Positions 16,268 through 24,002 of a stretch of DNA of 64,000 bases are shown here, in pieces. Location of the stretch: positions 1 through 64,000 of the forward strand of contig CADBDA010000008.1 in assembly GCA_902793295.1 (NCBI GenBank), read 5' to 3'. Within the stretch, counting starts at the first letter, position 1, and every line of letters begins with the position of its first letter. The translations under genes were made by a program, and so were the position numbers. Below the pieces are notes generated by a model. The model searched no databases. It was not told the DNA's origin and saw only the letters and a list, made by a program, of their open reading frames with translations. This DNA comes from an uncultured Bacteroidota bacterium (GTDB taxonomy: Bacteria; Bacteroidota; Bacteroidia; Bacteroidales; P3).

Positions 16268-16849
16268 ATGAAACGCTCTGTCAAATACTATTATTCTGAC
16301 GACCGCCAACTTGTCAACGACCTAATTGAAAGCAACGAACGAGCAGTGGGTTATTTGTTTTACGACCACTTTAGCTGCCTGCTACGTTTCAATGCCTTAA
16401 AGGCAGCGCCTAATGTTGCTGTCGATGACCTTATTCAGGAATTCTATCTCTACATCTCGGCCAACAATTGGGATAGGCTGAGGAAATACAATTCTGACCT
16501 TCCTTTTGAACGGTGGCTGTCAGTGGTCTCGTATCGTTTTTTCAAAGATTTTTCACTTCGAATGATAGATTCGCGTCGCCAGATCCCTATTACAAAATTA
16601 GAAGACCAAAAACTGCTCGACGCAGGCACGACGCAAATGAATCAGATTATGATGGACATACAGCAAGGGCTTACCAATCTGGAGCCGCCACGCGACCGCG
16701 AGATACTCTCCGCATTATTGCTTGGCGACGAAGAACCCCAGTCAGTAGCCACCCGCTATGGCATAACCGTCGACAACCTCTACAACATCAAACGTCGCGC
16801 ATTGGCTCGATTAATCCAAAAGCATCTGAAAGACTATGCAGAAGAATAG
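16268..16849 (+). CDS. Sigma-70 family RNA polymerase sigma factor (ECF type)
   Basis: 193 residues. Region 2 is visible near residues 18-90 (ERAVGYLFYDHFSCLLRF, then VAVDDLIQEFYLYISANNW, LPFERWLSVVSYRFFKDF). Region 4 is at 130-185 (LEPPRDREILSALLLGDEEPQSVATRYGITVDNLYNIKRRALARLIQ, a helix-turn-helix recognising the -35 element). There is no region 1.1 or 3, as in ECF factors. The start at 16268 was preferred over an in-frame upstream ATG at 16190 because that one lies inside the folded leader RNA. The last 14 bases overlap the anti-sigma-like gene. Confidence 0.85.
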   Translation: MKRSVKYYYSDDRQLVNDLIESNERAVGYLFYDHFSCLLRFNALKAAPNVAVDDLIQEFYLYISANNWDRLRKYNSDLPFERWLSVVSYRFFKDFSLRMIDSRRQIPITKLEDQKLLDAGTTQMNQIMMDIQQGLTNLEPPRDREILSALLLGDEEPQSVATRYGITVDNLYNIKRRALARLIQKHLKDYAEE

Positions 16850-17189
16850 TAACATATCGGACGAATTGCTTACCCGCTATCTATGTGGCGATGTCTCCGA
16901 CATCGAGCGCCAACAAGTGGAGGACTATCTTGCCGAAAGCGACGAGCATTTGGATGAACTGTTGACCATTACGGCAGCCATCGAACAATTTGGCAAAAAT
17001 CAGCGCAAAAGACGCTCACTTCCCGTCTGGCGCATCATTTCGGCAGCTGCAAGCATAGCATTGCTTATCGGCATAGGCATCACCTTACGACACAATGACC
17101 CGTCGGGTTCTGCCATTGGCATCGACCCTGCACCCACCTACGCCACCCAAGACTCTATTGATGTACTGATCACGGAGGACAGCCTATGA
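16836..17189 (+). CDS. Putative single-pass anti-sigma factor
   Basis: 117 residues. The N-terminal 50 residues (ISDELLTRYLCGDVSDIERQQVEDYLAESDEHLDEL) resemble the cytoplasmic sigma-binding helical domain of FecR/RskA-like anti-sigma factors, although the zinc ligands of ZAS domains are absent. One transmembrane segment lies at about residues 63-84 (VWRIISAAASIALLIGIGITL), leaving a short 33-residue periplasmic tail. It overlaps the sigma gene by 14 bases and the transglutaminase-like gene by 4 (ATGA), so the three are likely coupled. The role is inferred from gene order and topology. Confidence 0.65.
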   Translation: MQKNSNISDELLTRYLCGDVSDIERQQVEDYLAESDEHLDELLTITAAIEQFGKNQRKRRSLPVWRIISAAASIALLIGIGITLRHNDPSGSAIGIDPAPTYATQDSIDVLITEDSL

Positions 17190-18655
17190 AAGAAAGATAT
17201 ACTATCATCAGTCCTCTCGTTTGCATCTTTTTGATTTTCTGTTGTCAGTTTTCAATTATCGATTCCGTTTCTGCACAAGTGGTCCCCGATAGCTATCGAC
17301 AGCAGAAGCAACAGGAATACCAGAATTTCCGCGACTCCATTCACGACGACTTTGTTCGTTACCTCGAGCAGCTTTGGCAAGAGTACCAGCTCATTACTGG
17401 CGAACCATCGCCACGCAACATAAAACCAGTGGAACAGCCTGTGCTGGATACTGCCGATTCGATTCCCGACACATTGAAGATAGACCGCCAAATACCCTAT
17501 GGCGAATTGACCCAGGGAAGACCGGTCGACGAAACAAGGATTATGATACCTGCCGATGCCGGTCCCTTTGCAAAACGCAACTATACCGTTTCTTTTTATG
17601 GGCGCAGACTCGACATCGATGTGTCCAAATCGCTCTCCGACCTTGCACTGTCAGGTATACGCGAACGGCAAGTGGCTCGTTTCTGGAAACGACTGGACGA
17701 ATGCTATGCCGAACAGTGTGTTGCCATCCTCGACCGCCATCGTCGCGACCTCTACCTCGGCGACTGGGGCCTGTTCGACCTTGTCCGACACTTCTCCGCC
17801 ACCATCTTTCCCGGACGCCCAAACGAACAGAACATTCTTTCTGTCTTCCTGATGGATGTAATGCATTACGATGTCCGCATCGGACGCGTCGACAACCGCT
17901 TGGTGATGCTTGTCCGTACGGGTAGCCGTCTCTACGACATACCTTACGTTGAGATCGACAGCATCCGCTATTATGCCTTTGGCGATGCGCCTGTCAAAGG
18001 GCGCATCCATACTTACGACCGTCAAATTGAGGGAGCAAACCATAAATTAGATATGCACCTTGCCTACTCGCCACGACTTGGAGGCGCATTGGCTGCCCAT
18101 TCGTTCACAGCCACCTTTTCTGGCCGAAAGGTTGCGTTTCGTGTCAACCAGCCACTGATGGACTTCTACTCACACTATCCACAGACCGAACTCAGCGTCT
18201 ACGCCACCGCAGCCATCGAGGAAGCTTTTGCAGCTACAATTGAGCGTGAGATACGTCCTCTTGTTGAAGGGCAAAACCCTGTCGGAGCATTGAACACCTT
18301 GTTGGAATTTATGCAACAGGGCTTTCACTATCAGACTGACAAGAAGCAGTTTGGGCATGAAAAGAACTTTTTCTGCGAGGAAAACTTCTATTATCCTGCC
18401 AACGACTGCGAAGACCGTGCCGTGCTATTTGCGCGCATAGTGCAGATGCTGCTCGGCTACGATGTGGTACTACTCGAATATCCAGACCACGTAGCCACTG
18501 CCGTCAACATTCCCGGCCGCAAGGTGCGCGGACACCATATCGACATTAAGGGTCAGCATTATATGGTCTGCGACCCAACCAGCATCGGTGCCGGTGTCGG
18601 CGATCTCAGCCGCAAATACCGAAACAAAAAAACAAATGTAATAATAACGAAATAA
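17186..18655 (+). CDS. Secreted transglutaminase-like protein, paralogue 1
   Basis: 489 residues with a signal peptide (hydrophobic 8-30, ending SVSAQ). A charged coiled-coil-like stretch (RQQKQQEYQNFRDSIHDDF) and a linker follow, then a long middle domain with no recognised family. The C-terminal 130 residues look like a transglutaminase/cysteine-protease core: QTDKKQFGHEKNFFCEENFYYP, a nucleophile Cys408 in NDCEDRAVLF, His435 in YPDHVATAV and Asp463 in VCDPTS. The same arrangement appears in the gene at 28972. The substrate is unknown. It is third in the sigma/anti-sigma operon, suggesting that an envelope stress or surface-state signal controls it. Confidence 0.7.
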   Translation: MKERYTIISPLVCIFLIFCCQFSIIDSVSAQVVPDSYRQQKQQEYQNFRDSIHDDFVRYLEQLWQEYQLITGEPSPRNIKPVEQPVLDTADSIPDTLKIDRQIPYGELTQGRPVDETRIMIPADAGPFAKRNYTVSFYGRRLDIDVSKSLSDLALSGIRERQVARFWKRLDECYAEQCVAILDRHRRDLYLGDWGLFDLVRHFSATIFPGRPNEQNILSVFLMDVMHYDVRIGRVDNRLVMLVRTGSRLYDIPYVEIDSIRYYAFGDAPVKGRIHTYDRQIEGANHKLDMHLAYSPRLGGALAAHSFTATFSGRKVAFRVNQPLMDFYSHYPQTELSVYATAAIEEAFAATIEREIRPLVEGQNPVGALNTLLEFMQQGFHYQTDKKQFGHEKNFFCEENFYYPANDCEDRAVLFARIVQMLLGYDVVLLEYPDHVATAVNIPGRKVRGHHIDIKGQHYMVCDPTSIGAGVGDLSRKYRNKKTNVIITK

Positions 18656-18671
18656 ATTGAACAAGAATAAT

Positions 18672-19343
18672 ATGGATTACGAGAAAATGACAGAACGAGA
18701 CTGGATATGGACGATAGCAATTGCTGTCTGTGTGGCATTAGGAGCCAGTATCCTATCTGATGCGATACCTGTTTTTACAGTAAATATATTATTGACTATT
18801 TTATTTGCGACTTTAGGAATATCTTATGGACTATACTGGATATTTACAACTCCAACGCCACGACGTATCATCAAAAAAATAAACAAAATGGGGTTTGAAT
18901 GCGGAATGAAAGAAGGGCTTATAGCGTTCCGTTTCAAGGATATATTATGGTTTATAACTCCACTAAAAATAAAGGCTCGGTACCGAAGAATGGTTTTTGC
19001 AGTCCGTTTTACTCAAAAAGAACTTGATTACGACCACGCGACATCAAACAAGATGATATGTATTGTAGGTATGAAAAATAGAGATGTCACATTAACTTGG
19101 AATGGGACAGACACATTTGTTTGCGAATACTACACCGTCTTTACATCCACATCTGATATCGAACGAGAATTCAACTCAGCCATTCGAGTTATTGATAATA
19201 CACTCTCTGATCTTTTTACCTTATTCCAGCACGTTTACTCACAGGAATCAGATGCACAAGAACACCATATCGGATTTCGCGCCCCCAACAATGAATCTTC
19301 TGCAAAAATAAGAGCTCATTCTGATGAAAATACAACAAATTAA
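18672..19343 (+). CDS. AT-rich membrane protein of unknown function
   Basis: 223 residues from ATG 18672 (a TTG at 18657 would add five residues). Two adjacent hydrophobic helices occupy about residues 14-58 (WIWTIAIAVCVALGAS; VNILLTILFATLGISYGLYWIF). A soluble alpha/beta domain of about 160 residues with no family I recognise follows. The tail is hydrophilic and Asn/Ser-rich. The base composition is clearly more AT-rich than its neighbours on both sides, which hints at separate acquisition. It follows the transglutaminase-like gene by 16 bases and precedes an LPP20-type lipoprotein by 12. Confidence 0.6.
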   Translation: MDYEKMTERDWIWTIAIAVCVALGASILSDAIPVFTVNILLTILFATLGISYGLYWIFTTPTPRRIIKKINKMGFECGMKEGLIAFRFKDILWFITPLKIKARYRRMVFAVRFTQKELDYDHATSNKMICIVGMKNRDVTLTWNGTDTFVCEYYTVFTSTSDIEREFNSAIRVIDNTLSDLFTLFQHVYSQESDAQEHHIGFRAPNNESSAKIRAHSDENTTN

Positions 19344-19355
19344 ATACATAACACA

Positions 19356-19925
19356 ATGAAACGTACAGTTATCCTTATGGCCGTAGTGGCCATAGTGTTC
19401 TTCGGGGCTTGCCGAAGCAACAAAAATGTAGTTACCCAGGAGCAGATGGGCAACCGCGAGGTGGAACTGCCCTGCTCGGGCTACGACCGCGACACGGAAG
19501 AATATTTCGGTGGCAGTGGCGTTGGCGAGAATGTCAATATGCAGAACGCTCGTATGGCTGCTCTCAATGCCGCAAAGAGTATGATTAATGCCAAGATTGG
19601 AGGTCTGGCAAAAGGCCTCTCTACCGACTATGTCCGTACCCAGTCGGGCGCTGCCCAGCAGGACGACGTGCAACGTCTGGCCGAGCGCGAAATCACGCAA
19701 GTCATCGAACGTGTGCTCAACGATGCCGAACAGGTATGTGAAAAAATGTACCAGACCCCTAACGGCACATATCAAAGCCATATTGCCATCCGCATCAGTA
19801 AGAAGGAATTGGCCAATAAGATGGCCACAGCTCTCAGCGATGACCAGAAGCTCGAAGGTATGTTCCACCGCGACCAGTTCCGCAAGTGGGCCGAAGAATA
19901 TATGAGAAAACTGAAAGGCGAATAA
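19356..19925 (+). CDS. LPP20-like lipoprotein
   Basis: 189 residues. Lipobox FGA-C at Cys19. The mature part carries the LPP20/lipoprotein motif in which Ala-rich helices follow a glycine segment: GGSGVGENVNMQNARMAALNAAKSMINAKIGGL, then IERVLNDAEQVCEKMYQTPNGTYQSHIAIRISKKEL. This matches LPP20-family proteins, which are small outer-membrane or periplasmic lipoproteins related in fold to LpoB. The stop codon shares one base with the next start (TAATG). Confidence 0.7.
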   Translation: MKRTVILMAVVAIVFFGACRSNKNVVTQEQMGNREVELPCSGYDRDTEEYFGGSGVGENVNMQNARMAALNAAKSMINAKIGGLAKGLSTDYVRTQSGAAQQDDVQRLAEREITQVIERVLNDAEQVCEKMYQTPNGTYQSHIAIRISKKELANKMATALSDDQKLEGMFHRDQFRKWAEEYMRKLKGE

Positions 19926-20740
19926 TGAAACGCACTTTATTTATTATTTTGTTCATATTGACGACGTTGCCGCTGTGTCATGCACAGCGGCAACCGACGT
20001 GGATGAACGAGCTGCCGCGAGCAGGCAACAGCACCATCCTCTATGTCTGCGAGAGCGGCGAGGGTTCTACCCTCACTGATGCCACCAACCAAGCCATTGC
20101 CCGTGTGATGCAGAATACCGCTATGCGGCTTGGACAACCTTTTGACGCACAACAAGTGAACAAGTCATTGCAAAACGGCACCTCTGTCGAGGTGCTTTCC
20201 CGTCAGTATAACATACCTATCCGCAAGGTCGACGACTATGCCACGCGTCTGCGCGACGGCACCTACCGTGTGTGGGTGCTCTGTCAGGTGGCCGCCACAG
20301 GCAACCTGCAACCCCAATGGGAAGAGATGCGCCGTACTGGCGAAGTTTCCAACGGGATGGCATTGCTGAAGAGCGTCTTCATTCCTGGACTGGGACAGAT
20401 GGGCAAAGGCTACGTGGGTGAAGGCATCGCCACCCTGACGGCCGAGGTGGCTCTTGTGGGTGTCGGTGTGGGCTGCTACTATCTGGCGCAGGACGACCTT
20501 AACACAATGCGCTCCGCAAGAGTCTCCTATGCCGACTTCGACGCAGCACAGCAACGCTACAATACACTCCGCACCACTTCCTATATAGCCTGGGGAACCG
20601 CTGGCGCGCTCTATCTTTTCAATCTGGCACGTGCCACCTTTGCCCAGCCGCGAATCAAGCGCGATGTCGCTTTTGTACCGTCGCTGATATCTTCGCCCAA
20701 CGGTCTCACTCCTGCCATTTCATTCACCCTTAACTTATAG
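19925..20740 (+). CDS. Exported protein with LPP20-like N-terminus and DUF5683-like membrane C-terminus
   Basis: 271 residues. Signal peptide MKRTLFIILFILTTLPLCHAQ. Residues 25-130 repeat the LPP20-like pattern (ESGEGSTLTDATNQAIARVMQ). From about 145 comes LLKSVFIPGLGQMGKGYVGEG, like the 'S.PGLGQ..n......g' motif of DUF5683/TM2-like proteins, followed by two hydrophobic helices (AEVALVGVGVGCYYLA; IAWGTAGALYLFNLARA). The start at 19925 overlaps the preceding stop by one base. It may work with the preceding lipoprotein as an envelope complex; this is inference. Confidence 0.6.
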   Translation: MKRTLFIILFILTTLPLCHAQRQPTWMNELPRAGNSTILYVCESGEGSTLTDATNQAIARVMQNTAMRLGQPFDAQQVNKSLQNGTSVEVLSRQYNIPIRKVDDYATRLRDGTYRVWVLCQVAATGNLQPQWEEMRRTGEVSNGMALLKSVFIPGLGQMGKGYVGEGIATLTAEVALVGVGVGCYYLAQDDLNTMRSARVSYADFDAAQQRYNTLRTTSYIAWGTAGALYLFNLARATFAQPRIKRDVAFVPSLISSPNGLTPAISFTLNL

Positions 20741-20744
20741 TCGT

Positions 20745-22007
20745 ATGCTCAAAAAGCTATTCACTGTCCACTTGTTACTGATCGCTACAGCGACAATGCT
20801 ATCGACCTCCTGCATCCATAGTCTCGAGGACGAGGACATCTATACAGAATCCATTCTCACAGGACGAGTGTTGGAACAACAGTCACAGCAGGCTGTCGGC
20901 GATATGCACGTGCGCCTTGTGGTCGACGGTGAGAATGTAGCCACCACTCACAGCGATTCTGACGGGCGCTTCCAATTCGAAGTCACAGCGTTACAACTTT
21001 CGCAAGGCTGCCGCATCGATGCCTTCGCCGACTCACTCTACGAGGGCGGTGGACGTGATTTTACGCCCGAAAGCTATGGTCGCGAAAGCTACGACATAGG
21101 TGTCATCTACGTCACTGGGCCTACCCTACCCACCGTGGCTACCGTCGCCGTTGGAACACCTACGCCGACATCAGTGGCCTGTAGCGGCCGTGTCGACGAC
21201 GAGGGACGCTCCGCTGTCACTCGGCGCGGATTCGTCTACGGCACCTTGCAGTATCCCACGTTGACCGACGGACTGCTGACTGTCGGAAGTGGCACCGGGA
21301 CTTTCGACGGCACCATCACAGGATTGCAGCCCAGCACCACATACTATGTGCGGGCCTATGCCACCAATGGTGTCGGTACCGCCTATGGCGAACAACTGTC
21401 GTTCACTACCCCCGATGGTCTTCCTTCTGTCAGCACTGCTGCTAACGTAACCCTCACTGGCAGCGGCACAGCCCAGTGTGGCGGCACCGTCACAGACGAT
21501 GCCGGCTATGCCGTCACCGCCCGTGGTGTCTGCTGGAGCTCGACCCCCGAGCCCACCATCAGCAACCTGCACACCTCCGACGGCAGCGGACTCGGCACCT
21601 TCGTCAGCACCCTCAGCGGCTTGCAGCCTTCCACCACCTATTATGTGCGAGCCTACGCCACCAATGCCAATGGCACTGCCTATGGCGAGCAGCGCACCGT
21701 CAGCACACCCAGCGGACAGCCTTCTGTAACCACCGCTAATGCATCTGGCATCACCGCTACCAGCGCCGTGGCCGGAGGCACGGTTAATGATGACGGAGGC
21801 TTTGCTGTCACCGCACGTGGCGTATGCTACAGCACCTCGCCAAATCCAACGATCAGCGGACTTCATACCACCGACGGCAACGGCACAGGTTCATTCGTCA
21901 GCCACCTCACCGCCCTATCGCCCGGCACTACCTACTACTACCGTGCTTACGCCATCAATGCCAACGGCACTGTCTATGGCGAAGAACGGTCGTTCGTGAC
22001 AAATTGA
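20745..22007 (+). CDS. Lipoprotein with carboxypeptidase-regulatory-like domain and three FN3-like repeats
   Basis: 420 residues. Lipobox LSTS-C at Cys23. Residues 35-125 resemble a carboxypeptidase-regulatory (transthyretin-like) domain (ILTGRVLEQQSQQAVGDMHVRLV... SDGRFQFEV). Three tandem repeats of roughly 98 residues then run to the end, each closing with TTYYVRAYATN..GTAYGE and a VTARGVCWS-type strand, as in fibronectin-type repeats of Bacteroidota surface lipoproteins. The repeats are similar at DNA level, so they arose by recent duplication. It lies 4 bases after the previous gene and ends the plus-strand series before the convergent toxin-antitoxin pair. Confidence 0.75.
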   Translation: MLKKLFTVHLLLIATATMLSTSCIHSLEDEDIYTESILTGRVLEQQSQQAVGDMHVRLVVDGENVATTHSDSDGRFQFEVTALQLSQGCRIDAFADSLYEGGGRDFTPESYGRESYDIGVIYVTGPTLPTVATVAVGTPTPTSVACSGRVDDEGRSAVTRRGFVYGTLQYPTLTDGLLTVGSGTGTFDGTITGLQPSTTYYVRAYATNGVGTAYGEQLSFTTPDGLPSVSTAANVTLTGSGTAQCGGTVTDDAGYAVTARGVCWSSTPEPTISNLHTSDGSGLGTFVSTLSGLQPSTTYYVRAYATNANGTAYGEQRTVSTPSGQPSVTTANASGITATSAVAGGTVNDDGGFAVTARGVCYSTSPNPTISGLHTTDGNGTGSFVSHLTALSPGTTYYYRAYAINANGTVYGEERSFVTN

Positions 22008-22014
22008 AAAAAAT

Positions 22015-22281
22015 CTATTTGGAATAATGATATCGCAGAGAAAAAACATACACATAGACAAATCCGCCACTGACGGAATACACAATACGGTGTTCGTCCG
22101 TGATTCGTCGGCTCCACTTTCCGTTGGTACCTTTCAGCGGTTCGGGTTTTCCTATGCCAGTAAAGGGATGCTGCAAAATATCGGCCAACAAGGTTTCAAT
22201 GCGTTTCATAATACGCTTGTCGCCAATCTTTTTCCAATAAGCAAGGTCTTCTTCAGCCTTGGGAAGAATCTTTATTTCCAT
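22015..22281 (-). CDS. YoeB/Txe-family mRNA interferase toxin
   Basis: 88 residues: MEIKILPKAEEDLAYWKKIGDKRIMKRIETLL, then HPFTGIGKPEPLKG, WSRRITDEHRIVYSV and SLRYHY. These are the conserved YoeB features, including the general-base Glu/Arg region and the C-terminal His-Tyr. YoeB toxins bind the ribosomal A site and cut mRNA. The start overlaps the upstream antitoxin gene by 10 bases, as is usual for such pairs. Confidence 0.9.
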   Translation of the reverse strand: MEIKILPKAEEDLAYWKKIGDKRIMKRIETLLADILQHPFTGIGKPEPLKGTNGKWSRRITDEHRIVYSVSGGFVYVYVFSLRYHYSK

Positions 22282-22511
22282 AAATCTTCCAGCTTTACGA
22301 CCCGACCTTTGCCGTTCTTGATATCTTCGTCGCCTTGTCGAAGAATTTCAACCATCTCTGGAGAGGACATAATGTATTCTGTCTCCTCCATCGCCTTTTT
22401 CTGGGCCGTAAGCCTTTTAATGGCCTTCAAGGCTTTCTTCATCATCCCCTCATCTTCGGCGATAATGCTCAATTCGCGGAAGAGTTCCGCATTAACCTCC
22501 ATTGCTGTCAT
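22272..22511 (-). CDS. Antitoxin of the YoeB-type module
   Basis: 79 residues, mostly helical, reading MEVNAELFRELSIIAEDEGMMKKALKAIKRLTAQKK, then EEILR-like and DIKNGKGRVVKLEDLWK. It resembles the short antitoxins (DUF2683-like) paired with YoeB toxins in Bacteroidales. The acidic C-terminal segment probably wraps the toxin. Starts at MTAMEVN or MEVN (three codons later) are both possible. It should autorepress its own promoter, but no clear TAnnTTTG was found upstream. Confidence 0.75.
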   Translation of the reverse strand: MTAMEVNAELFRELSIIAEDEGMMKKALKAIKRLTAQKKAMEETEYIMSSPEMVEILRQGDEDIKNGKGRVVKLEDLWK

Positions 22512-22849
22512 AACTACTGCTGTTTAAAATTCAAAAGAATAACGCAAAATGAATTCAATTATTGTACAACAAAAACCAAACAGCATAAAAGAAAGTTTAT
22601 CAACAATTTACAGCCGCCAAAAACAAACTAATACATAACAGTATATGAATATGAGCAGAAACCACTTCCAAATCTAAAATAACAGTGCCATCCTTCGGTG
22701 GTCCTTCGGCGAAGTGTCAGACTTGATTGGTGGTAAATATGCTACGAAAAAGGCTCTGTAGCAAAAAAACACGGAACAGATAATAAACTAAAAAAATGTC
22801 GCCCATACACAAAACCAATTAAGAGTTCGAAGTAGGCTGGAAAAAGTTG
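22512..22849. other. AT-rich intergenic stretch
   Basis: 338 bases with no supported gene. It should contain the toxin-antitoxin promoter (minus strand), but only a loose match is seen. No strong hairpin or repeat. Composition is distinctly AT-rich, like the following two genes. Confidence 0.4.
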
Positions 22850-22857
22850 TATCTTTG
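22850..22857 (+). promoter_or_regulatory. -7 promoter element for the 22877 gene
   Basis: TATCTTTG, 20 bases before the ATG at 22877. It rules out the longer reading frame starting at 22847. The -33 region has only a weak match. Confidence 0.6.
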
Positions 22858-22876
22858 CCGAAAAAAATTAACTATA

Positions 22877-23200
22877 ATGAGTGATAAAATAATTGATTAC
22901 GGAGAGATTAACGTGGTGGACGAGGAGTTTTTTCAAGTTCGCTACACGACGGAAACAGATCCTGAATGGCTTGTTGCCATTCGAGTCATACACGGAGAGA
23001 AGAATGCGTGTTGGGTTCCGTGTTTTAACACCAAATTCGCGGTGGAAATAACGATAAAAAAGAATGAGGACTATGCAGACGAAATAAAATTGCCAATCCG
23101 CCGAGATTTAGATACCCCCGAGCTACGCTTGAGATTTCGTCTAAAAGACCACGATGGGGTATGGAAGTGTGGGTATTATTGGGTAGAAAAGAGCAGTTAA
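22877..23200 (+). CDS. Small protein of unknown function
   Basis: 107 residues, no family recognised. Mixed strand and charged content (VDEEFFQVRYTT, WLVAIRVIHGEKNACWVPCFNT, VEITIKKNEDYADEIKLPIRR, ending WKCGYYWVEKSS). No signal peptide or membrane segment, so probably cytosolic. It lies 17 bases upstream of the DUF2971 gene and shares its AT-rich composition, so the two are probably co-transcribed and may have arrived together. Confidence 0.55.
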   Translation: MSDKIIDYGEINVVDEEFFQVRYTTETDPEWLVAIRVIHGEKNACWVPCFNTKFAVEITIKKNEDYADEIKLPIRRDLDTPELRLRFRLKDHDGVWKCGYYWVEKSS

Positions 23201-23217
23201 TCAAGCAATAATGATAA

Positions 23218-24000
23218 ATGGAAGAGACTAGATTGTTTGAACGGACCATAAAAGTTCCTGTCAACCTATACAAATATAGGCATTGGAGCAATGTTCTATG
23301 TAAAGAAGCCTTAACTCATAATGAGGTATTTTTCAATTCCCCCAACTATTTCATACGGAATATTGATGAGTGGGATTGCAACGCCCAGTTCAAAGAGCCC
23401 TCTTATGAGGAGGTTTATTCCTGGTACTGTGATATAATTGCCAGCAAGAATATGTATCCTTATTTTGAGGTGCAGTTATTAGCGGAGCAATGTACATATT
23501 CCTTCTTTCGAAAGGTTTTAGATCCTTCACGACAGCGTAGAAAAGAGATGAATATGCAACGAAATGAGTCATACGGAATACTGTGTTTAACTGAAAGTCC
23601 ATGTAACAAAGATATTTGGGATTATTATTGCAATGACGGGGTGACCTTTTGCATGGGATACGATACAGAGAAATTGCTGCATGAATCAGAGTGCCATCAA
23701 ATAGAAAAAATTGAGTACATTGAAGGCGTTCCACAGGACTCAAATAGCGAAGAATTTGTGGATTCGTTTCACGTAAATTTTTTTCAAAAAAACGAAAGAT
23801 TCACATATGAACAGGAGTATCGAATGGTGAAAATTTGGCCGTCTTTATCTATTCCCGAAAACGATTCAAAAAGAATTGCCGTTATTGGCGATGACTGTAT
23901 AACTGGGGTATATGTTAGACGGTCAATACCAGACAAAGACTTGAATGAGATAATTGAATGTGTTAAAGATAGATGGGAAATAAAAATATTGGACATTTAA
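23218..24000 (+). CDS. DUF2971 family protein
   Basis: 260 residues. Matches DUF2971: LYKYRHWSNVL, then ALTHNEVFFNSPNYF, the central YGILCLTESPCNKDIWDYYCNDGVTFCMGYD block (usually G..CFSE....MW.HYA....G.cigy), and FTYEQEYRMVKIWP near the end. DUF2971 has no established biochemical role and often occurs in accessory or defence-like islands. Cytosolic. AT-rich, and immediately followed by the giant surface protein gene (2-base gap). Confidence 0.75.
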   Translation: MEETRLFERTIKVPVNLYKYRHWSNVLCKEALTHNEVFFNSPNYFIRNIDEWDCNAQFKEPSYEEVYSWYCDIIASKNMYPYFEVQLLAEQCTYSFFRKVLDPSRQRRKEMNMQRNESYGILCLTESPCNKDIWDYYCNDGVTFCMGYDTEKLLHESECHQIEKIEYIEGVPQDSNSEEFVDSFHVNFFQKNERFTYEQEYRMVKIWPSLSIPENDSKRIAVIGDDCITGVYVRRSIPDKDLNEIIECVKDRWEIKILDI

Positions 24001-24002
24001 TC

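Noticed and set aside
20900..22000. CRISPR array suggested by regular spacing of repeats
   Set aside because: The repeats are coding, in frame and about 98 codons long, from FN3-like domains. No short direct repeats with spacers exist in the window.
22847..22876. Upstream extension of the small gene at 22877
   Set aside because: It would start before its own -7 promoter element at 22850-22857.
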